From CAXSBR01 sp964252015 (GTDB lineage: Bacteria > Actinomycetota > Actinomycetes > Mycobacteriales > Jatrophihabitantaceae), in assembly GCA_964252015.1 (NCBI GenBank), contig CAXULW010000002.1, positions 124,001 through 188,000 on the forward strand: DNA of 64,000 nt, read 5' to 3'. The notes beneath the pieces were generated by a model. It was not told where the DNA came from. It was given only the letters and a program-made list of their open reading frames with translations, and did not search any database. Every line of letters starts with the position of its first letter. The first letter of the stretch is position 1. The position numbers and the translations under genes were made by a program. Below, in pieces: positions 1 through 7,844 of the stretch.

Positions 1-1125
1 ATCGCCGAGCCGTGGGACGTCGGTCCGGGCGGATACCAGGTGGGTAACTTCCCGCCGCAATGGACGGAGTGGAACGGCAAGTACCGCGACACCGTGCGGG
101 ACTTCTGGCGCGGCGAATCGGCCTCGCTGGGCGAGTTCGCCTCACGCATCACCGGCTCGGCCGACCTGTACGCGCACTCCGGGCGGCGGCCGGTGGCCAG
201 CATCAACTTCGTCATCGCCCACGACGGGTTCACCCTGCGCGACCTGGTCTCCTACAACGAGAAGCACAACGAAGCCAACGGCGAGAACAACCAGGACGGC
301 GAGAGCCACAACCGTTCCTGGAACTGCGGCGTCGAAGGCCCTACCGACGATCCCGAGATCCTGGCCCTGCGCTCGCGCCAGCAGCGCAACTTCATCTCCA
401 CGATGCTGCTCTCGCAGGGCGTACCGATGATCTGTCACGGCGACGAACTCGGCCGCACCCAATTCGGCAACAACAACGGTTACTGCCAGGACAACGAGAT
501 CTCCTGGATCGACTGGTCCAAGGCCGACGCCGGGTTGATGGAGTTCACCAAGCAGGTCTCCACGCTGCGCGCCCAACACCCGGTGTTCCGGCGGCGGCGG
601 TTCTTCGACGGCCGCCCGTCCACCCGCCGCGGCGAGGACCCGTTGCCCGACATCGGGTGGTTCCGGCCCGACGGCAGCGCGATGAGCGAGCAGGACTGGG
701 ACTCAGGGTTCGGCAAAGCCATCGCCGTCTACCTCAACGGCGACGGGATCCCCGATCACGACAGCCGCGGCCAGCGGGTGAAGGACGACACCTTCCTGGT
801 CTGTTTCAGCGCCCACCACGACAAGATCGACTTCACGCTGCCCACGTCGGAATACGGCCGCAAGTGGTGCGTGGTCGTGAGCTCCGACGACGACCAGACC
901 ACGCAGGGCGACCCGCTGGACGCGGGAACGACGTTGTCGGTGCCGGGCCGGGCCGTCGTGGTGCTGCGCCGCCTATCCGTCGTCGATGACGCGCCGCCGC
1001 CGCAGAGCGCCGTGGCCGGGGCCGACGCGTTCGACGACATCGTCCACGAGCAGCCCCCGATCCAGAAGCCGGCGCCGCGGCGGCCGCGGGCTCGGGCCAA
1101 GCCGGCCAAGTCCACCAAGAGCTGA
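1..1125 (+). CDS. treX: Glycogen debranching enzyme TreX/GlgX, C-terminal part (5' end outside window)
   Basis: GH13 isoamylase-type enzyme that hydrolyses alpha-1,6 branches of glycogen and frees maltodextrins for TreY and TreZ. The frame is open from base 1 (IAEPWDVGPGGYQVGNF), so only about 374 codons of an expected ~700 are visible. Recognisable family blocks are FVIAHDGFTLRDLVSYNEKHN-like (the conserved His-Asp region) and HGDELGRTQFGNNNGYCQDN, typical of GlgX/TreX. The protein ends in a Pro/Arg/Ala/Lys-rich tail. The stop at 1123 lies 18 bp before the likely treY start, so the two are probably cotranscribed. The symbol treX rather than glgX is chosen from the treY/treZ neighbourhood, not from the sequence itself. 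Confidence 0.93.
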   Translation: MAEPWDVGPGGYQVGNFPPQWTEWNGKYRDTVRDFWRGESASLGEFASRITGSADLYAHSGRRPVASINFVIAHDGFTLRDLVSYNEKHNEANGENNQDGESHNRSWNCGVEGPTDDPEILALRSRQQRNFISTMLLSQGVPMICHGDELGRTQFGNNNGYCQDNEISWIDWSKADAGLMEFTKQVSTLRAQHPVFRRRRFFDGRPSTRRGEDPLPDIGWFRPDGSAMSEQDWDSGFGKAIAVYLNGDGIPDHDSRGQRVKDDTFLVCFSAHHDKIDFTLPTSEYGRKWCVVVSSDDDQTTQGDPLDAGTTLSVPGRAVVVLRRLSVVDDAPPPQSAVAGADAFDDIVHEQPPIQKPAPRRPRARAKPAKSTKS

Positions 1126-1143
1126 GCCGCAGAGGTGACGAAC

Positions 1144-3477
1144 GTGCCCACAGCCACCTACCGGCTGCAGCTCCACGCTGACTTCGACCTCAACCGGGCC
1201 GCCGAGGTCGTGGGATACATCCGCGATCTCGGGGCCGGTGCCGTGTACCTGTCGCCCATCCTGCGCGCGGCCGCGGGCTCGCAGCACGGCTACGACGTCG
1301 TCGACCACCGCGAGATCGATCCGGCCCGTGGCGGCGCTGAAGGACTCACCGCGCTGACCGACGCCGCCGCCGCGGCCGGTCTCGAGGTGGTCGTCGACGT
1401 GGTGCCCAACCACGCCGGCGTGGCCGACGCCACCGAGAACCCGGCCTGGTGGGACGTGCTCGAACACGGCCAGAAGTCGACGTTCGCGCACTGGTTCGAC
1501 ATCGACTGGGGCCGGGCGCCGCTGCTCATCCCCCAGCTCGGGGACAACGCCGACCTGAGCACCGAGCTCACGCTCGTCCCCAGCGCCCGGACCGAGTCCG
1601 GGTTCGAGCTGCGCTACTACGACCACGCCTACCCGGTCGCGCCCGGCACCGGGCCGGCCGCCGGCGAGACGGCGCACGACGTGGCGCAACGGCAGTTCTA
1701 CCGACTGGCCGGTTACCGCACCGCCGACACCGAGCTGAACTACCGGCGCTTCTTCGCGGTCACCGACCTGGCCGGCCTGCGCGTCGAGGACCCGGACGTC
1801 TTCGACGCCACCCACGAACGGATGCTGGAACGGGTCCGTGACGGTTCGATCCACGGCCTGCGCATCGACCATCCGGACGGGCTCGTCGACCCGGGCGGCT
1901 ATCTAGACCGGCTCCGCGCGGCCGCACCGGACGCGTGGATCACGGTCGAGAAGATCCTCGAACCGGGCGAGATCCTGCCCGCCGAATGGCCCGTGGACGG
2001 CACCACCGGCTACGACGCACTGACCGAGATCGCCAACGTGGTCACCGACCCGGCCGCGAGGGACGCCTTCACCGCGGTGTACCGCGACGTCACCGGCGAC
2101 CAGCGCGACTTCGCCGATCACGTCGCCGACGGCAAGCGCGGGATCGCGACCACGATCCTGCAGGCCGAACTGCTGCGGCTGGCCCGCTTGGTGCCCGATG
2201 TGGACGGCGCCGTGGCCGCGCTGACCGAACTCGCCGTCGCGTTCCCGGTCTACCGGTCCTACCTGCCGCTGGGCCGCGAGTACCTGGACGAGGCCATCGC
2301 CACCGCGGTGGGCCGCCGGCCCGAGATCCAGACCGCCGTCGACGCGCTGCTCCCCCGCCTCAGCGACCCGGCCGACGAGCTGTGCGCACGGTTCCAGCAG
2401 GTCACCGGGGCGATCATGGCCAAGGGCGTCGAGGACACCGCGTACTACCGCTACACCCGCGCGATCTGGCTCAACGAGGTCGGCGGCGACCCGGCCCAGT
2501 TCGGGTCCGACGTGCCCACGTTCCACCTGGCTCAGCGCCGCCGCCAACGTCTGTCCGCGCACTCGATGACGACGCTGTCCACCCACGACACCAAGCGCGG
2601 GGAGGACGTGCGAGCCCGCCTGGCCGCATTGGCCGAGGTGCCCGATCGGTGGCGCACCGCCGCGACCACACTGGCCCAGCTCGCCCCGGTGCCCAACCCG
2701 GCGTTCGGGCTGCTGCTGTGGCAGACCTTCATCGGCGCCGGCTTCATCGAGCGCGAGCGGATGCACGCCTACGCCGAAAAGGCCATGCGCGAGGCCAATG
2801 ACGGCACCGGCTGGCGCGAACCCGACGCCGACTTCGAGGCCGCCGTGCATGCCGGTGTGGACGCAGGTTACGACGACGCCTCCGTGCATGCGGTGCTGGC
2901 CGATCTGATCGACGCGCTCACCCCCGCCGGTTACGTCAACGCCCTCACCCAGAAGCTGATCGCGTTGACCATGCCCGGCGTGCCCGACGTCTACCAGGGC
3001 TCGGAGCTATGGGACGACTCGTTGGTCGACCCGGACAACCGCCGCCCGGTCGATTTCGCCGCCCGGGCGGCCAAGCTGGCGGCGGCCCAGCCTGCTGACG
3101 CAAGACCCGTGCCCGTTGACGCCGTGCCCGTTGACGCCGTGCCCGTTGACGACAGCGGCGTGGCCAAGCTGCTCGTCGTCACGCGCGCCCTGCACGCCCG
3201 CCGCGAACGGCCCGAGCTGTTCACGTCCTACCGACCGGTCACCGTGATCGGCCCCGCGGTCGAGTACCTGGTCGCCTACGACCGCGGCGGCGCGGTCACG
3301 CTGGCCACCCGGCTACCGCTCGGGTTGGCTCGCGACGGGGGCTGGGGCACCACCTCGGTCGAGCTCGGCACCGGCACCTACACCGACGCGTTCACCGGCG
3401 CGACGTTCACCGGCACCGCGCCGGTGGCCGCCGCGCTGGCCCACTACCCGGTGGCGCTGCTGCTGATCGAGTCCTGA
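1144..3477 (+). CDS. treY: Malto-oligosyltrehalose synthase TreY
   Basis: Intramolecular transglucosylase (GH13) that turns the reducing-end alpha-1,4 bond of a maltodextrin into alpha,alpha-1,1, giving maltooligosyl trehalose. The N-terminus VPTATYRLQL followed by GAGAVYLSPIL and GSQHGYDVVD is typical of TreY. The catalytic-type blocks GLRIDHPDGL (near residue 240) and WITVEKIL (near 270) are present, and the length of 777 aa fits the family. GTG 1144 is preferred over GTG 1135, because AGAGGTG at 1131-1137 then serves as ribosome binding site with a 6-nt spacer. A VPVDA repeat sits in a variable region near residue 660. The gene follows treX by 18 bp; treZ lies beyond an inserted ppk2 on the other strand. 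Confidence 0.95.
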   Translation: MPTATYRLQLHADFDLNRAAEVVGYIRDLGAGAVYLSPILRAAAGSQHGYDVVDHREIDPARGGAEGLTALTDAAAAAGLEVVVDVVPNHAGVADATENPAWWDVLEHGQKSTFAHWFDIDWGRAPLLIPQLGDNADLSTELTLVPSARTESGFELRYYDHAYPVAPGTGPAAGETAHDVAQRQFYRLAGYRTADTELNYRRFFAVTDLAGLRVEDPDVFDATHERMLERVRDGSIHGLRIDHPDGLVDPGGYLDRLRAAAPDAWITVEKILEPGEILPAEWPVDGTTGYDALTEIANVVTDPAARDAFTAVYRDVTGDQRDFADHVADGKRGIATTILQAELLRLARLVPDVDGAVAALTELAVAFPVYRSYLPLGREYLDEAIATAVGRRPEIQTAVDALLPRLSDPADELCARFQQVTGAIMAKGVEDTAYYRYTRAIWLNEVGGDPAQFGSDVPTFHLAQRRRQRLSAHSMTTLSTHDTKRGEDVRARLAALAEVPDRWRTAATTLAQLAPVPNPAFGLLLWQTFIGAGFIERERMHAYAEKAMREANDGTGWREPDADFEAAVHAGVDAGYDDASVHAVLADLIDALTPAGYVNALTQKLIALTMPGVPDVYQGSELWDDSLVDPDNRRPVDFAARAAKLAAAQPADARPVPVDAVPVDAVPVDDSGVAKLLVVTRALHARRERPELFTSYRPVTVIGPAVEYLVAYDRGGAVTLATRLPLGLARDGGWGTTSVELGTGTYTDAFTGATFTGTAPVAAALAHYPVALLLIES
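3109..3150 (+). repeat. In-frame 15-bp tandem repeat inside treY
   Basis: GTGCCCGTTGAC occurs three times, joined by GCC, so the protein reads VPVDA-VPVDA-VPVDD. The unit is 15 bp and keeps frame, so copy number could vary by slippage without breaking the gene. It lies in a low-conservation stretch between the catalytic domain and the C-terminal end. Confidence 0.85.
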
Positions 3478-3497
3478 TCCGCCCAAACCACAGGCGT

Positions 3498-3528
3498 CGT
3501 GCGCGCTATAGCGCCCTAAACGCGCACG
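3498..3528 (+). terminator. Inverted repeat just after treY, possible terminator
   Basis: CGTGCGCG at 3498-3505 pairs with CGCGCACG at 3521-3528 around a 15-nt loop holding CTATAGCGCC, starting 20 bp after the treY stop. There is no T-tract. It looks like a diverged copy of the palindromic element repeated after the gap. Its position between convergent genes suits a bidirectional terminator, but that role is inferred. Confidence 0.45.
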
Positions 3529-3545
3529 ATCGGGACGGGGCCTTC

Positions 3546-3645
3546 NNNNNNNNNNNNNNNNNNNNNNNNNNNNNNNNNNNNNNNNNNNNNNNNNNNNNNN
3601 NNNNNNNNNNNNNNNNNNNNNNNNNNNNNNNNNNNNNNNNNNNNN
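3546..3645. other. Assembly gap (100 N)
   Basis: Exactly 100 N, the usual placeholder for a scaffold gap of unknown size. It is flanked on both sides by copies of the same palindromic repeat, which is the likely reason assembly failed. The true number of repeat units is therefore unknown. Confidence 0.99.
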
Positions 3646-3770
3646 GCAACCACCGGCGAATGTATAGCGTTTTGGGCGCTATAGCGCCCAAAACGCGCAC
3701 CATCCGGGACGGGGCCTTCGCAACCACCGGCGAATGTATAGCGTTTTGGGCGCTATAGCGCCCAAAACGC
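3646..3770. repeat. 74-bp tandem repeat with perfect 30-bp palindrome
   Basis: The unit starting GCAACCACCGGCGAATGTAT at 3646 begins again at 3720, a period of 74 bp. Each unit holds a perfect 30-bp palindrome at 3667-3696 and 3741-3770: GCGTTTTGGGCGCTA followed directly by its reverse complement, with no loop. The tail GGGACGGGGCCTTC of the unit also occurs left of the gap at 3532-3545, so at least one more unit is probably hidden in the Ns. No coding frame is convincing in 3478-3814. It lies between the 3' ends of treY and ppk2. It could be a dispersed intergenic palindrome family or a terminator array. Confidence 0.85.
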
Positions 3771-3814
3771 GCACGCTCCAGGACGGCGGCATCGATCCGG
3801 CCAGACCGCAGCCG

Positions 3815-4675
3815 TCAATTCGGCGGGGCCAGCCGGGCGCGCAGCCGGTCGACGTCGAGGTCGAGCTGCGGGTACTCCAGACCGAGCCCGGCCATGGTTT
3901 CACGCAGCAGCTCGCCCACGGCCCAGTTGCGGTACCACTTGCGGTCGGACGGGATGACGAACCACGGCGCGGCGTCGGTGGACGTGGCCCGCAGCGTGTT
4001 CAGGTAGGCCTGCTGGTAGTCGGGCCAGAGCTGGCGCTCGTCGATGTCGGCTTCCTTGAACTTCCAGTGCTTGTCCGGGTCGTCCAGGCGGTCCAGCAGC
4101 CGTTCCCGCTGGGCTTCGAAGGAGATGTGCAGGAAGCACTTGACGATCGTGGTGCCGTCCGCGACCAGGTCGGCCTCGAACTTGTTGATCTGGGTGTAGC
4201 GCTTCTCGGTCTGGGCCTCGTCGATCACCTTGTGGACGGCGACGACCAGCACGTCCTCGTAGTGCGAACGGTCGAACACGCCGACCTGACCGGCCGCGGG
4301 CAGCGCGCGGCGGATCCGCCAGAGGAACGAGTGCGACAACTCCTGGGCCGTGGGCTTCTTGAACGCCCGGACCGACGTCGCTTCCGGACCGAGCAGGCCG
4401 ACGACGTGCTCGACCACCCCGCCCTTGCCCGCGGTGTCCATGCCCTGCAGCACCAGCAGCACCCGACCGGTGCCGCCGACCGTCGTCTGTGCGAACAGGC
4501 GCTCCTGCAGCGAGGCCAGGGCCGGACCGGTCTCGGCCGCGATGGACTGGGTCGTCTTCTTCTTCCCGCCCGGCGCCGAGGGAGTGTCCCCGGGTTTCCG
4601 GTCGGCCAGCGTGACGTCGGCGCCGCCGTCGGTGGGGAAACGCAGGACATCACGCAGAGCCGGTTGCTTGGGCAT
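3815..4675 (-). CDS. ppk2: Polyphosphate kinase 2 family protein (PPK2)
   Basis: Transfers phosphate between polyphosphate and nucleotides in the cytoplasm. The P-loop-like block LQGMDTAGKGG lies at about residues 76-86 and the Walker B-like block FDRSHYEDVL follows; both are hallmarks of PPK2. HWKFKEADIDER and a C-terminal Trp-rich helix region (WFVIPSDRKWYRNWAV) also match. The length from MPKQP (ATG at 4675) is 286 aa, normal for the single-domain class. An upstream extension to 4789 is open but would run into treZ, so it was not used. The gene is divergent from treZ (71-bp gap) and convergent with treY, which splits the trehalose genes. The subclass (AMP, ADP or NMP specific) cannot be told by eye. 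Confidence 0.92.
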   Translation of the reverse strand: MPKQPALRDVLRFPTDGGADVTLADRKPGDTPSAPGGKKKTTQSIAAETGPALASLQERLFAQTTVGGTGRVLLVLQGMDTAGKGGVVEHVVGLLGPEATSVRAFKKPTAQELSHSFLWRIRRALPAAGQVGVFDRSHYEDVLVVAVHKVIDEAQTEKRYTQINKFEADLVADGTTIVKCFLHISFEAQRERLLDRLDDPDKHWKFKEADIDERQLWPDYQQAYLNTLRATSTDAAPWFVIPSDRKWYRNWAVGELLRETMAGLGLEYPQLDLDVDRLRARLAPPN

Positions 4676-4746
4676 GGACCAGACCCTAACGCCGCGTCCG
4701 CGCCGACCCTGCTCACGGCTAGCTTCACGCCGGGATGGCAGGCTAG

Positions 4747-6534
4747 GTGAATGCGACTCGGCCACGACCTGGACCTCATGTGACCGCACTGCGCGTCTGG
4801 GCGCCCCGGGCCAAGCGGGTTCGTGGGGTCATCACCGCCGGACACCAGCCGCCGACCGTCCACGACCTGACCCGCTCCGAGGACGACTGGTGGTCGTGGG
4901 AGTTCGGCGACGTCGAGCCCGACGCCGACTACGGCTTCATGCTCGACGACGACCCCGCCGTGCGCCCCGACCCGCGCTCGCGCCGCCAGCCCAAGGATGT
5001 GCACGGCTGGTCGCGCCGCTACGACCCGCACGGCTACGAGTGGCAGGACGGGCAGTGGACCGGACGGGATCTGCCCGGTGCGGTGATCTACGAGCTGCAC
5101 GTCGGCACGTTCACCCCGGGCGGCACGTTCGCGTCCGCGGTGGAGCGCCTGGACCACCTCGTCGACCTCGGCGTCACCCACGTCGAGCTGCTCCCGGTCA
5201 ACGGCGTGAACGGCACCCACAACTGGGGTTACGACGGCGTCGCCTGGTTTGCGGTGCACGAGCCGTACGGCGGCCCGGACGGGCTCAAGGCCCTGGTCGA
5301 CGCCTGCCACCAACGCGGGCTGGCGGTCATCCTGGACGTGGTCTACAACCACTTCGGGCCCAGCGGCAACTACCTCCCGCTGTTCGGGCCGTACCTGAAG
5401 TCGGGCCGGAACACCTGGGGTGACCTGGTCAACCTCGACGGCGAGGGCAGCCACGAGGTGCGTCAGTACATCCTCGACAACGCCCTGATGTGGCTGGACG
5501 AGTTCCACATGGACGGGCTGCGCCTGGACGCCGTGCACGCGCTCGAGGACAGCAGCGAGCCGCACATCCTGGCCGAGCTGGCCGCCGAGGTGGACGCGCT
5601 GTGCGCCCACCTGAGCCGGCCGCTGATCCTGATCGCCGAGTCCGATCTGAACGACCCGATCATGATCGAGTCGCGCACGTCGGGCGGGCGCGGGATCGAC
5701 GCCCAGTGGGACGACGACGTGCACCACCAGCTGCACGCGCTGCTCACCGGCGAACGCCAGGGTTACTACGCCGACTTCGGCACCCTGTCCGGGGTGGCCA
5801 AGACGTTCACGTCCGCGTTCTTTCACGACGGCACGTTCTCCGAGTTCCGCGGTCGCCCGCACGGCGCGCCGGTGGACCGCGCGGCCACGCCCGGCTACCG
5901 CTTCGTGGTGTTCCTGCAGGACCACGACCAGGTCGGCAACCGGGCCCAGGGCGATCGGCTGGCCACGCTGGTCAGCCCGGGGATGGCCCGGATCGGTGCG
6001 CTGCTGCTGCTCACCGGTCCGTACACGCCCATGTTGTGGATGGGCGAGGAGTGGGGCGCGCAGACCCCGTGGCAGTTCTTCACCTCGCACCCCGAGAAGG
6101 ACCTGGGCGAGATCGTCGCGCACGGGCGCAAGGCCGAGTTCGCGTCGCACGGATGGAGCGAGGACGACGTGCCCGACCCGCAGGATCCGGCCACGTTCGA
6201 GCGTTCCCACCTGGACTGGTCGGAGCCCAACCGCCCCGAGAACGCATCCATGTTGCGGCTGTACCAGACGCTGATCTCCTTACGACACCGGCTTCCCGAA
6301 CTCACCGACCCGCGCCTGGACAGGGTCTCGGTCGACTACGACGAGACGGCCCGGTGGCTGATCGTGCACCGCGGCGCGCTGCGGGTGGTGGCCAACCTGT
6401 CCGGCGCGGAGCAGACCGTTCCGCTCGACCGTCCCGCGGTCGACGTCGTCACGGCGACCGACCGCGGCTTCCGGATCGGCCCCGACGGCATCCACCTACC
6501 CGCCGAGTCCGGAGCCATCGTCCGCGTGGTCTAG
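4747..6534 (+). CDS. treZ: Malto-oligosyltrehalose trehalohydrolase TreZ
   Basis: GH13 enzyme that releases trehalose from maltooligosyl trehalose made by TreY. VWAPRAKRVRGV near the N-terminus is the TreZ beta-sandwich domain. The barrel contains HVELLPVNGVNGTHNWGYDG, DVVYNHFGPSGNYL, GLRLDAVHAL (nucleophile Asp near residue 262), LIAESDLND (acid Glu near 299) and FLQDHDQVGNR, in the family order. Length 595 aa from GTG 4747; an in-frame GTG at 4780 (MTALRVWAP) is an equally plausible start. The stop TAG shares the tetranucleotide CTAG with the convergent LysR gene. It completes the TreX-TreY-TreZ route. Confidence 0.95.
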   Translation: MNATRPRPGPHVTALRVWAPRAKRVRGVITAGHQPPTVHDLTRSEDDWWSWEFGDVEPDADYGFMLDDDPAVRPDPRSRRQPKDVHGWSRRYDPHGYEWQDGQWTGRDLPGAVIYELHVGTFTPGGTFASAVERLDHLVDLGVTHVELLPVNGVNGTHNWGYDGVAWFAVHEPYGGPDGLKALVDACHQRGLAVILDVVYNHFGPSGNYLPLFGPYLKSGRNTWGDLVNLDGEGSHEVRQYILDNALMWLDEFHMDGLRLDAVHALEDSSEPHILAELAAEVDALCAHLSRPLILIAESDLNDPIMIESRTSGGRGIDAQWDDDVHHQLHALLTGERQGYYADFGTLSGVAKTFTSAFFHDGTFSEFRGRPHGAPVDRAATPGYRFVVFLQDHDQVGNRAQGDRLATLVSPGMARIGALLLLTGPYTPMLWMGEEWGAQTPWQFFTSHPEKDLGEIVAHGRKAEFASHGWSEDDVPDPQDPATFERSHLDWSEPNRPENASMLRLYQTLISLRHRLPELTDPRLDRVSVDYDETARWLIVHRGALRVVANLSGAEQTVPLDRPAVDVVTATDRGFRIGPDGIHLPAESGAIVRVV

Positions 6535-7472
6535 CTGTGGTTGGGGCTCAGAGCGGGTCTGGTCAGCCCGGAATGTAGGCGCCCAGCGTGCGCCATCGTG
6601 TGCTGCCGGAACAGCTCGACCGCGGGAAGCAACTTCTGTTCACTCGACCAGGCCACCCCGATCTCGCGAGTGGCGCCTTTGTCGGTGAGCGGCACGTAGC
6701 GCAATGCCGGGTCGGCCGGTGCAGCGCCGGTTGAGTGTGCCTCCGGTACCAGGGCAATACCGAGCCCGGCCCTCACGAAACCCGCAACAATCGGCAGATC
6801 GTCACCTTCGAAGGCGATGCGCGGCGCAAAACCGGCTTCGCGACAGAGCCGCTCGGTCAGACCGCGCAGCAAGTAGGTCGGCCGCAAGGCGATGAACGGC
6901 TCGGTGGCCACGTCGCTCAGCGACACGGCACGTGCGTCGGCCAGTGGGTGGTGTCCGGGCACCAGGAGCCGTAACGGCTCGATGAGCAGTCCAGCCCAGC
7001 CGAGGTGCGGATCGTGCGGACGCACAGACGTGATCGCCAGATCGATCCGACCTTCACTGAAGATGGGGCTCACGAGTTCGTCGCGCAATGGGCGCAGGTC
7101 GAACCTGACCCCTGGGTGTTCGGTCAGAAAGCTGGCCACGAGTTCGGGGACGAGCCACATTCCGAGGGATAGTTGAAAGGCCAGGGCCACGGTGCCGCGG
7201 TCGGGAGCGGTCACCTCGGTCACCGCATTGAGGCCGTCGTCGAGTTCGTGCAACATCGTGTCGACGTAGCGCTTGAAGATCGCCCCCGCCCGCGTCATCC
7301 GCAACGTTCGACCGGATCGCAGGAGCAGCGGCGTGCCGATCTCCGCCTCCAGCCGCGCCAACGCCCGGGACACACCGGGCTGGCTGATGCGGCTCATCTC
7401 GCTCACCTCGGTGACCGTCGTCCCGTCGGCGACCAGCTGGAACCACCGCAACGGCCTCAGTATCAAACCCAT
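6531..7472 (-). CDS. LysR-family transcriptional regulator
   Basis: An N-terminal winged helix-turn-helix (LRPLRWFQLVADGTTVTEVS, then ISQPGVSRALARLEAEIGTPL) is followed by a LysR substrate-binding domain with repeated GWAGLL, LVPGHHPLA and RAGLGIALVPE segments. The start is placed at ATG 7472 (MGLILRPL), which gives 313 aa and the normal LysR beginning; an extension to 7532 would run through the intergenic operator-like repeats. It is divergent from the small gene at 7565, the usual layout for a LysR protein and its target. The effector is unknown. Confidence 0.9.
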   Translation of the reverse strand: MGLILRPLRWFQLVADGTTVTEVSEMSRISQPGVSRALARLEAEIGTPLLLRSGRTLRMTRAGAIFKRYVDTMLHELDDGLNAVTEVTAPDRGTVALAFQLSLGMWLVPELVASFLTEHPGVRFDLRPLRDELVSPIFSEGRIDLAITSVRPHDPHLGWAGLLIEPLRLLVPGHHPLADARAVSLSDVATEPFIALRPTYLLRGLTERLCREAGFAPRIAFEGDDLPIVAGFVRAGLGIALVPEAHSTGAAPADPALRYVPLTDKGATREIGVAWSSEQKLLPAVELFRQHTMAHAGRLHSGLTRPALSPNHS

Positions 7473-7501
7473 GACTGGCAGGCATAGATGCCATGCTAAC
7501 G

Positions 7502-7539
7502 GATCATTGGACGTATGGATGATCGACGACAATGATCAT
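7502..7539. promoter_or_regulatory. Triple GATCAT/ATGATC repeat between LysR gene and its divergent neighbour
   Basis: GATCAT (7502-7507) and ATGATC (7519-7524) form an inverted repeat with an 11-bp spacer, matching the LysR box geometry of dyads about one helical turn apart. A third copy, the palindrome ATGATCAT, follows at 7532-7539. All lie between the LysR start (7472) and the small gene start (7565). Assignment as the LysR binding site is inferred. Confidence 0.5.
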
Positions 7540-7564
7540 AGGTACCAACTACCGAGGAGACCGC

Positions 7565-7783
7565 ATGACCACCGCGCCCGTCCGTACCGCTCTCTGGACC
7601 CAGCTCCGAGACGAGCTGCGCACCCGCCGCGAGGCCCGCGACGTCACCAAGGCCCTTCAGCACGATCTGGCCAGCTTCACGACTGAGTCTGATCTGATCG
7701 ACCTCGACGCGATCATCGACCGTCAGGACCCGGCCGACACGGTTGAGATCCGGCGCATCCTGATCCGCCAGCGCGCCGCATAA
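7565..7783 (+). CDS. Small hypothetical protein, 72 aa
   Basis: Function not recognised. The protein (MTTAPVRTALWTQLRDELRT) is charged, predicted helical, and has a repeated Asp/Ile pattern (SDLIDLDAIIDR, then VEIRRILIRQRAA) resembling short actinobacterial hypothetical proteins found next to regulators. No signal peptide or membrane segment. ATG 7565 is chosen because GAGGAGA at 7554-7560 gives a strong ribosome binding site; the longer frame from 7532 would start inside the repeated operator-like sequence. It is probably controlled by the divergent LysR protein. Confidence 0.7.
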   Translation: MTTAPVRTALWTQLRDELRTRREARDVTKALQHDLASFTTESDLIDLDAIIDRQDPADTVEIRRILIRQRAA

Positions 7784-7844
7784 CCCAGCTGCCGTAACCC
7801 GGGTGCTCAGCCTGGGTCGGTCGCACGATCCGCTGGACCGACGC

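Noticed and set aside
1903..2889. 328-aa antisense frame in treY, and 973-1872 likewise
   Set aside because: Both lie wholly within a well-conserved GH13 gene on the other strand and show only shadow composition.
3646..3770. Possible CRISPR array
   Set aside because: The units are directly tandem without unique spacers, each holds a long loopless palindrome, and no cas genes are in the window.
4225..6210. 661-aa open frame on the minus strand across treZ
   Set aside because: It is antisense to a complete treZ gene, rich in Arg, Val and Gly as expected for shadow frames in high-GC DNA, and runs into ppk2 in the wrong frame.
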